Assembly (NCBI GenBank): GCA_964591455.1
Contig: CAZQDZ010000001.1
Location: 142,560 to 206,559, forward strand
DNA length: 64,000 bases
Source: RFSX01 sp964591455
GTDB taxonomy: Bacteria; Bacteroidota; Bacteroidia; Chitinophagales; Saprospiraceae
Direction: 5' to 3'
A program made the translations under genes and the position numbers. Shown piece after piece: positions 60,069-64,000 of the stretch. The notes beneath the pieces are model-generated. The model worked only from the letters and a program-made list of their open reading frames with translations. It had not been told where the DNA came from and did no database searches. Each line of letters starts with the position of its first letter. Positions within the stretch are counted from its first letter, which is position 1.

Positions 60069-61556
60069 ATGAATATGGAATCACCACTTATAATAGCATT
60101 AGACCAAGGCACTAGCAGCTGCAGAGCGGTTTTGGTATCTGATAAAGGGGCCATTGTGGGTATGGCTCAACAAGAATTTACACAGTACTTCCCAGAATCA
60201 GATTGGGTAGAGCATGATGCAGATGAGATTTGGTCTGTCCAAATGAAAGTGCTGGACGAGCTGATTTCTAATCATGTAGATGACATCACTAGGGTAGTAG
60301 GCATCGGCATCACAAACCAACGAGAGACGACAGTGGTTTGGAACAAACATACTGGCCAACCTATAAATCGAGCCATAGTTTGGCAAGACAAACGAACGGC
60401 ATCCTACTGCAAGCAATTGAAGGCAGAGGGTCACGAACCTTTTATAAGAGAAGCGACAGGCTTGCCGATAGATCCCTATTTTTCAGGCACCAAGTTGAAG
60501 TGGATATTAGATAATACATCTGACTCCGTGGATGACCTATGCTTCGGCACTATAGATACCTGGTTGATATGGAATATGACTAAGGGAGAAAGTCATGTAA
60601 CAGATTATACCAACGCCTCACGAACATTGCTCTACAATATTCAAAAACTAGAATGGGACGATAAGATTTTGGACCTGATGAAAATACCTCAAAGTCTGCT
60701 TCCCTCGGTACAGGCTTCAGCATCGGTATTTGGTCAGTTCCATTATAAGGGTCATACGATTCCAATAACTGGGGTAGCAGGAGATCAGCAAGCGGCATTG
60801 TTTGGTCAAGCATGTTTTGAAAAAGGGATGGCGAAAAACACCTATGGTACTGGCTGTTTCATGCTGATGAACGTCGGCAAGTCCTATGTGCCTTCTAAAC
60901 ATAAACTATTAACCACCTTATGTTGTAATAGTAAAGGAGAATTAGCTTATGCCTTAGAGGGAAGTATCTTTGTAGCAGGAGCGGCAATACAGTGGCTGAG
61001 AGATGGGATAAATATCATAGAAGACTCAGTAGACACAGAAGAGAAAGCCAAGAGTGTGATAGATTCTCATGACGTGATTGTCGTGCCAGCTTTAGCTGGT
61101 TTGGGTGCACCATATTGGGATATGGACAGTCGGGGTGCTATATTCGGTCTCACAAGAGCAGTGACCCGTAATCATTTGATTAAAGGGACCTTAGATGGTA
61201 TAGCATACAGGACTAAAGATGTACTAGATGCGATGTCAAAGGATAGCGGGATAGAATTGGATTCCCTAAAGGTAGATGGAGGCGTATGTAAAAATAATTA
61301 CCTAATGCAATTTCAATCTTCTTTGCTAGACACAAAAGTGGAAAGGCCCGTTGTCACTGAGTCCACTGCGATGGGGGTGGCTTATCTAGCGGGTATCACC
61401 CTTGGTTTATGGAATGCGCAAGACATACTTTCTTTTAGAAAGATAGATAAAACCTTCGACCCACGAATGGAAGAAAAGCAAAGAAGTAAACTCTATAGTC
61501 AATGGAAAAAGGCAGTGTCGCGAACCTTGAATTGGAAAGCGGATAATGGAGAATAA
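60069..61556 (+). CDS. glpK: Glycerol kinase
   Basis: This 495-residue FGGY-family kinase phosphorylates glycerol with ATP to glycerol 3-phosphate. It has IIALDQGTSSCRAV at the start, GIGITNQRETTVVWNKHTG (about 85), a VAGDQQAALFGQACF segment and the FGGY signature region G-G-V-C-K-N-N-Y-L-M-Q-F-Q. All catalytic parts are present. ATGs at 60069 and 60075 are likely starts; the frame also runs up to 60030. No glpF or glpD is adjacent. Confidence 0.95.
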   Translation: MNMESPLIIALDQGTSSCRAVLVSDKGAIVGMAQQEFTQYFPESDWVEHDADEIWSVQMKVLDELISNHVDDITRVVGIGITNQRETTVVWNKHTGQPINRAIVWQDKRTASYCKQLKAEGHEPFIREATGLPIDPYFSGTKLKWILDNTSDSVDDLCFGTIDTWLIWNMTKGESHVTDYTNASRTLLYNIQKLEWDDKILDLMKIPQSLLPSVQASASVFGQFHYKGHTIPITGVAGDQQAALFGQACFEKGMAKNTYGTGCFMLMNVGKSYVPSKHKLLTTLCCNSKGELAYALEGSIFVAGAAIQWLRDGINIIEDSVDTEEKAKSVIDSHDVIVVPALAGLGAPYWDMDSRGAIFGLTRAVTRNHLIKGTLDGIAYRTKDVLDAMSKDSGIELDSLKVDGGVCKNNYLMQFQSSLLDTKVERPVVTESTAMGVAYLAGITLGLWNAQDILSFRKIDKTFDPRMEEKQRSKLYSQWKKAVSRTLNWKADNGE

Positions 61557-61667
61557 TAGCTATTAGATGGAAATATTTTCTATTTTCAAGCCTAATATGA
61601 GTATTACTTACTTTTATGAGAGTAAGAATTATAGTTTATCAGTAAGGATAGAATAACACAAAAAACT

Positions 61668-63542
61668 ATGTTGGAAAAATTAGGATTTGATTTTAAGCAT
61701 TTAAAAGGAGACCTTTTTGGTGGAATTACAGCTGGTATAGTGGCTTTGCCCCTAGCACTTGCCTTTGGTGTAAGTTCAGGTTTGGGTCCTGCGGCAGGAC
61801 TTTATGGTGCCATTTTCATCAGTATTTTTGCTGCCCTCTTTGGCGGTACCAATACGCAGATTTCTGGGCCTACGGCACCTATGACTGCGGTGAGTATGGT
61901 CATCATCGGAACAGTACTGGCAAGTTTCAATGGAGATGTAGAAGCAGCACTACCGACTATATTAATTATATTTCTATTATCTGGATTGTTGCAGATATTA
62001 TTGGGTTTTATAGGCCTAGGAAAATATATAAAGTATATCCCTTATCCAGTAGTTTCTGGATTTATGACTGCCATTGGGGTGATTATTTTGATAACCCAAA
62101 TTCTGCCAGCTATAGGCTATTATCCTAAAGAAGATGTAGCATACGTCGAGCAATTTAAACCCCAAGCGGAAGAGGTGCTGCTAGACAAGATTTTACAGGA
62201 TGAGGCAGGAGAAGGGATTTTGGTCCTAGAAGATTTTAAAGAAACGATTACGCGTGCTGAAAAAATTACTGAAGATGAAATCACATTAGAGTCCCAGACT
62301 TTAGCAGGAAGTGATGCTTCAGGTATTTTAGGTACGTTAAAAGTACTGCCAAGAGCCATAAAACAAATTAACTGGTTGGAGCTCATGATTGCCTTAGGTA
62401 CCATCTTTATAATTTATGGATTTAAACGGATAACCAAAGTCGTGCCTAGTACGCTAGTGGCTTTGCTGGTGATGTCCATATTAGCTATAGGATTAGATTG
62501 GGATTATAGATCTATTCAGCAAATACCAAGCGGTCTACCAAAACTTCATCTGGATATTTTTACAGATATAAGTATACAGACCTTAATAAAATCTGCAGCA
62601 ATTTCGACAGCCATAACCTTAGCCTTATTAGGTGCTATAGATAGTCTCTTGACGTCCATAGTCGCAGATAATATGACCAAAACTAGACACAATCCTAATA
62701 AAGAATTAGTGGGCCAAGGTATCGGTAATAGTATAGCAGCACTCTTTGGTGGCATACCTGGTGCAGGAGCAACAATCAGAACGGTGGTAAATATCAATGC
62801 AGGGGGAAAGACGAGATTATCTGGGATGATTGCTGGATTGTTGTTATTCTTTATCATGTTAGCTATGGCTCCAATCGCATCCAAGATACCAGCAGCAGTT
62901 CTTGCTGGAATCTTAATTACGGTAGGTATAGGTGTTATGGATTATAAAGGATTAAAGGCGATACCTTACATGCCTAAGCCTGAAGTATTCATCATGCTAG
63001 TTGTGTTAATTCTGTCCTCTTTATGGAATCTGGTTTTTGCTGTAGGTATTGGTTTAGTAATCGCAGCGCTGATGTTTATGAAGCAGATAGGTGATATTAC
63101 AGCTGAAAAATCAAAAGTGACTAATCTGGTAGATGACGAGCAGTGGGATGATGAGGTAGGATTTCCACAAGAGCTAAAAGAAGAAGTTACTATTAAGCAC
63201 ATCAACGGACCTTTGTTTTTTGGATCAACAAATGATTTTCAATTGTTAGCGGCAGAGATACCATCTACAGCGAGTACGGTCGTGATTAGAATGGGAAGAA
63301 TTCCATATATGGATCAGTCAGGTCTGTATGCACTAGAAGATGTTGTTTCTGATTTAGCACAAGCTGGAAAAACGGTTCTACTTGTCAACCCAGCCGAGCA
63401 ACCAAGATACATGATGGAGCGGATAGATATCGTACCTGACTTGGTCCCAGAGAAACACATATTCACCGATTTTGGTAAATGTCTGGAGTGGATTAAAACT
63501 AATGTCAAGGATGAATATCCACCTAGCTCCTTAAAAGTCTAG
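61668..63542 (+). CDS. SulP-family anion transporter with STAS domain
   Basis: This 624-residue membrane protein belongs to the SulP/SLC26 family, which carry sulfate, bicarbonate or other anions. It has the start DLFGGITAGIVALPLALAFG, about 10-12 helices, and a C-terminal cytoplasmic STAS domain (about 505-610, HINGPLFFGSTNDF, then MGRIPYMDQSGLYALEDVV). A soluble stretch of about 80 residues (about 160-235) interrupts the helices after the transport core's first half. No carbonic anhydrase lies next to it. The substrate cannot be read from the sequence. Confidence 0.93.
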   Translation: MLEKLGFDFKHLKGDLFGGITAGIVALPLALAFGVSSGLGPAAGLYGAIFISIFAALFGGTNTQISGPTAPMTAVSMVIIGTVLASFNGDVEAALPTILIIFLLSGLLQILLGFIGLGKYIKYIPYPVVSGFMTAIGVIILITQILPAIGYYPKEDVAYVEQFKPQAEEVLLDKILQDEAGEGILVLEDFKETITRAEKITEDEITLESQTLAGSDASGILGTLKVLPRAIKQINWLELMIALGTIFIIYGFKRITKVVPSTLVALLVMSILAIGLDWDYRSIQQIPSGLPKLHLDIFTDISIQTLIKSAAISTAITLALLGAIDSLLTSIVADNMTKTRHNPNKELVGQGIGNSIAALFGGIPGAGATIRTVVNINAGGKTRLSGMIAGLLLFFIMLAMAPIASKIPAAVLAGILITVGIGVMDYKGLKAIPYMPKPEVFIMLVVLILSSLWNLVFAVGIGLVIAALMFMKQIGDITAEKSKVTNLVDDEQWDDEVGFPQELKEEVTIKHINGPLFFGSTNDFQLLAAEIPSTASTVVIRMGRIPYMDQSGLYALEDVVSDLAQAGKTVLLVNPAEQPRYMMERIDIVPDLVPEKHIFTDFGKCLEWIKTNVKDEYPPSSLKV

Positions 63543-63563
63543 TAACATAGAAGGAATATTTTG

Positions 63564-63599
63564 AATCGCCTATGCTAAATTGTGTAGGCGATTTTTTTA
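63564..63599 (+). terminator. Rho-independent terminator after the SulP gene
   Basis: AATCGCCTA (63564-63572) pairs with TAGGCGATT (63585-63593), and a T-run follows. It is 21 bp after the SulP stop codon. Confidence 0.88.
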
Positions 63600-63659
63600 T
63601 TTCTAGGATGTAAAATTTGATAATCCCAAATGTGTACATTCGTATATAATCCTGAAATT

Positions 63660-63736
63660 GGGGCCTTAGCTCAGCTGGCTAGAGCGCTTGCCTGGCAGGC
63701 AAGAGGTCAGGGGTTCGACTCCCCTAGGCTCCACCA
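63660..63736 (+). tRNA. tRNA-Ala (GGC anticodon), with encoded CCA end
   Basis: The cloverleaf is complete. The acceptor stem is GGGGCCT with AGGCTCC (one G-T pair). The D-stem is GCTC/GAGC. The anticodon stem CTTGC/GCAAG holds the loop CTGGCAG, so the anticodon is GGC, decoding GCC (Ala). The T-stem is AGGGG/CCCCT with loop TTCGACT. The 3' CCA is encoded at 63734-63736. Confidence 0.97.
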
Positions 63737-64000
63737 AGGTTCTGTCCATGTCGACTGCAACGTAGTGGAATGGAGACATCTTCTTCCATCGTATTTTTTG
63801 ATTCCAAGATTCATCCAATACCCAATTACGATTGGTGTTCTCTTGTGCGCTTGGCTTCTCAGAACTCTTGACTTTAGTTTCCATTAGAATAAGATTTCTC
63901 GACTCCTGAATCCCCATTCATAATTCATCATTCCTCATTTACAATTGAAGTCTCATAGAATAGGTTGCTATTAAAAGTGTTGAGAACTTTTTCATAAATT
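63737..64000. other. Non-coding or unrecognised sequence after tRNA-Ala, to the window end
   Basis: I found no gene here. A minus-strand frame (63666-63917) runs antisense through the tRNA and is not a real gene. Around 63921-63944 there are AT-rich short near-repeats of the CATTCATAATTCATCATT type. No attachment-site copy of the tRNA 3' end is visible in the window, and the sequence continues beyond it. Confidence 0.5.

Noticed and set aside
63666..63917. Open reading frame of 83 codons on the minus strand overlapping tRNA-Ala
   Set aside because: It reads antisense through the tRNA, giving the well-known artefact peptide E-P-R-G-V-E-P-L-T-S. A real gene is very unlikely.
63737..64000. Genomic island boundary at tRNA-Ala
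   Set aside because: No integrase gene or repeat of the tRNA 3' end is visible in the window, so an island cannot be claimed.

Overview
The window is 64 kb of chromosome from a low-GC member of the Bacteroidota. The signs are: promoters of the TTTG/TTG-N19-TAnnTTTG type (19691-19721, 23180-23209); a 288-residue primary sigma factor; Bacteroidota-typical families (DUF3127, PUR/DUF3276, DUF4199, DUF4105, PorV/PorQ, MCE, an LptD-like protein, TonB-ExbBDD); many Cys-anchored lipoproteins; and almost no Shine-Dalgarno sites. I would guess Saprospiria or a neighbouring class, but the sequence alone does not fix this. There is no IS element, prophage, CRISPR array, rRNA or plasmid gene. It reads as a mostly housekeeping region with tight operons and several orphan genes.

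Layout. 1-8.9 kb: the tail of an M23-peptidase-like protein, bcp peroxiredoxin, then a minus-strand run of small envelope and nucleic-acid-related genes ending with Lon and a DUF4105 protein, and a CpeT-like lipoprotein. 8.9-19.5 kb: metG, a HEAT-like protein, a seven-gene minus-strand operon (DUF4199, two glycosyltransferases, a GmhA-like isomerase, two alpha/beta hydrolases, hemolysin III), two tandem FKBP lipoproteins and serA. 19.7-22.5 kb: exbB-exbD-exbD-tonB. 22.5-32.3 kb: a thioredoxin-like protein, a methyltransferase plus tag, an operon of a glycosyltransferase-like membrane protein with dprA and alkaline phosphatase, a beta-barrel protein and 2-oxoglutarate dehydrogenase E1. 32.4-43 kb: rpsT, an MCE protein, an LptD-like protein, a large membrane protein, a YciI-like protein, rpsO-pnp and rpoD. 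43-52.3 kb: small orphan genes including a Met-rich repeat protein, a CDGSH protein, a PUR protein, an ABC exporter, a ComEA-like/ComEC pair and a divergent OmpA-like/H3TH pair. 52.4-64 kb: a Trp-rich orphan, msrA-msrB, plsC, sppA plus a Lon N-domain protein, a PorV/PorQ protein, holA, glpK, a SulP transporter and tRNA-Ala.

How the genes connect. Three themes recur. First, outer-membrane and envelope building: LptD-like, MCE, PorV/PorQ, ExbBD-TonB, PlsC, SppA and the glycosyltransferase operon. Second, envelope redox and folding: Bcp, two WCGWC thioredoxin-like proteins, MsrAB and two FKBP isomerases. Third, DNA handling that may support natural transformation: DprA, ComEC and a ComEA-like helix-hairpin-helix protein, with an OmpA-like lipoprotein and a membrane-anchored H3TH protein diverging from comEC. 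No single locus is clearly a new system. The best candidates for something undescribed are the comEC-flanking envelope/HhH cluster, the SSB-like tails on two unrelated small proteins, the Met-rich 12-residue repeat protein, and a 50-codon reading frame upstream of the MCE gene.
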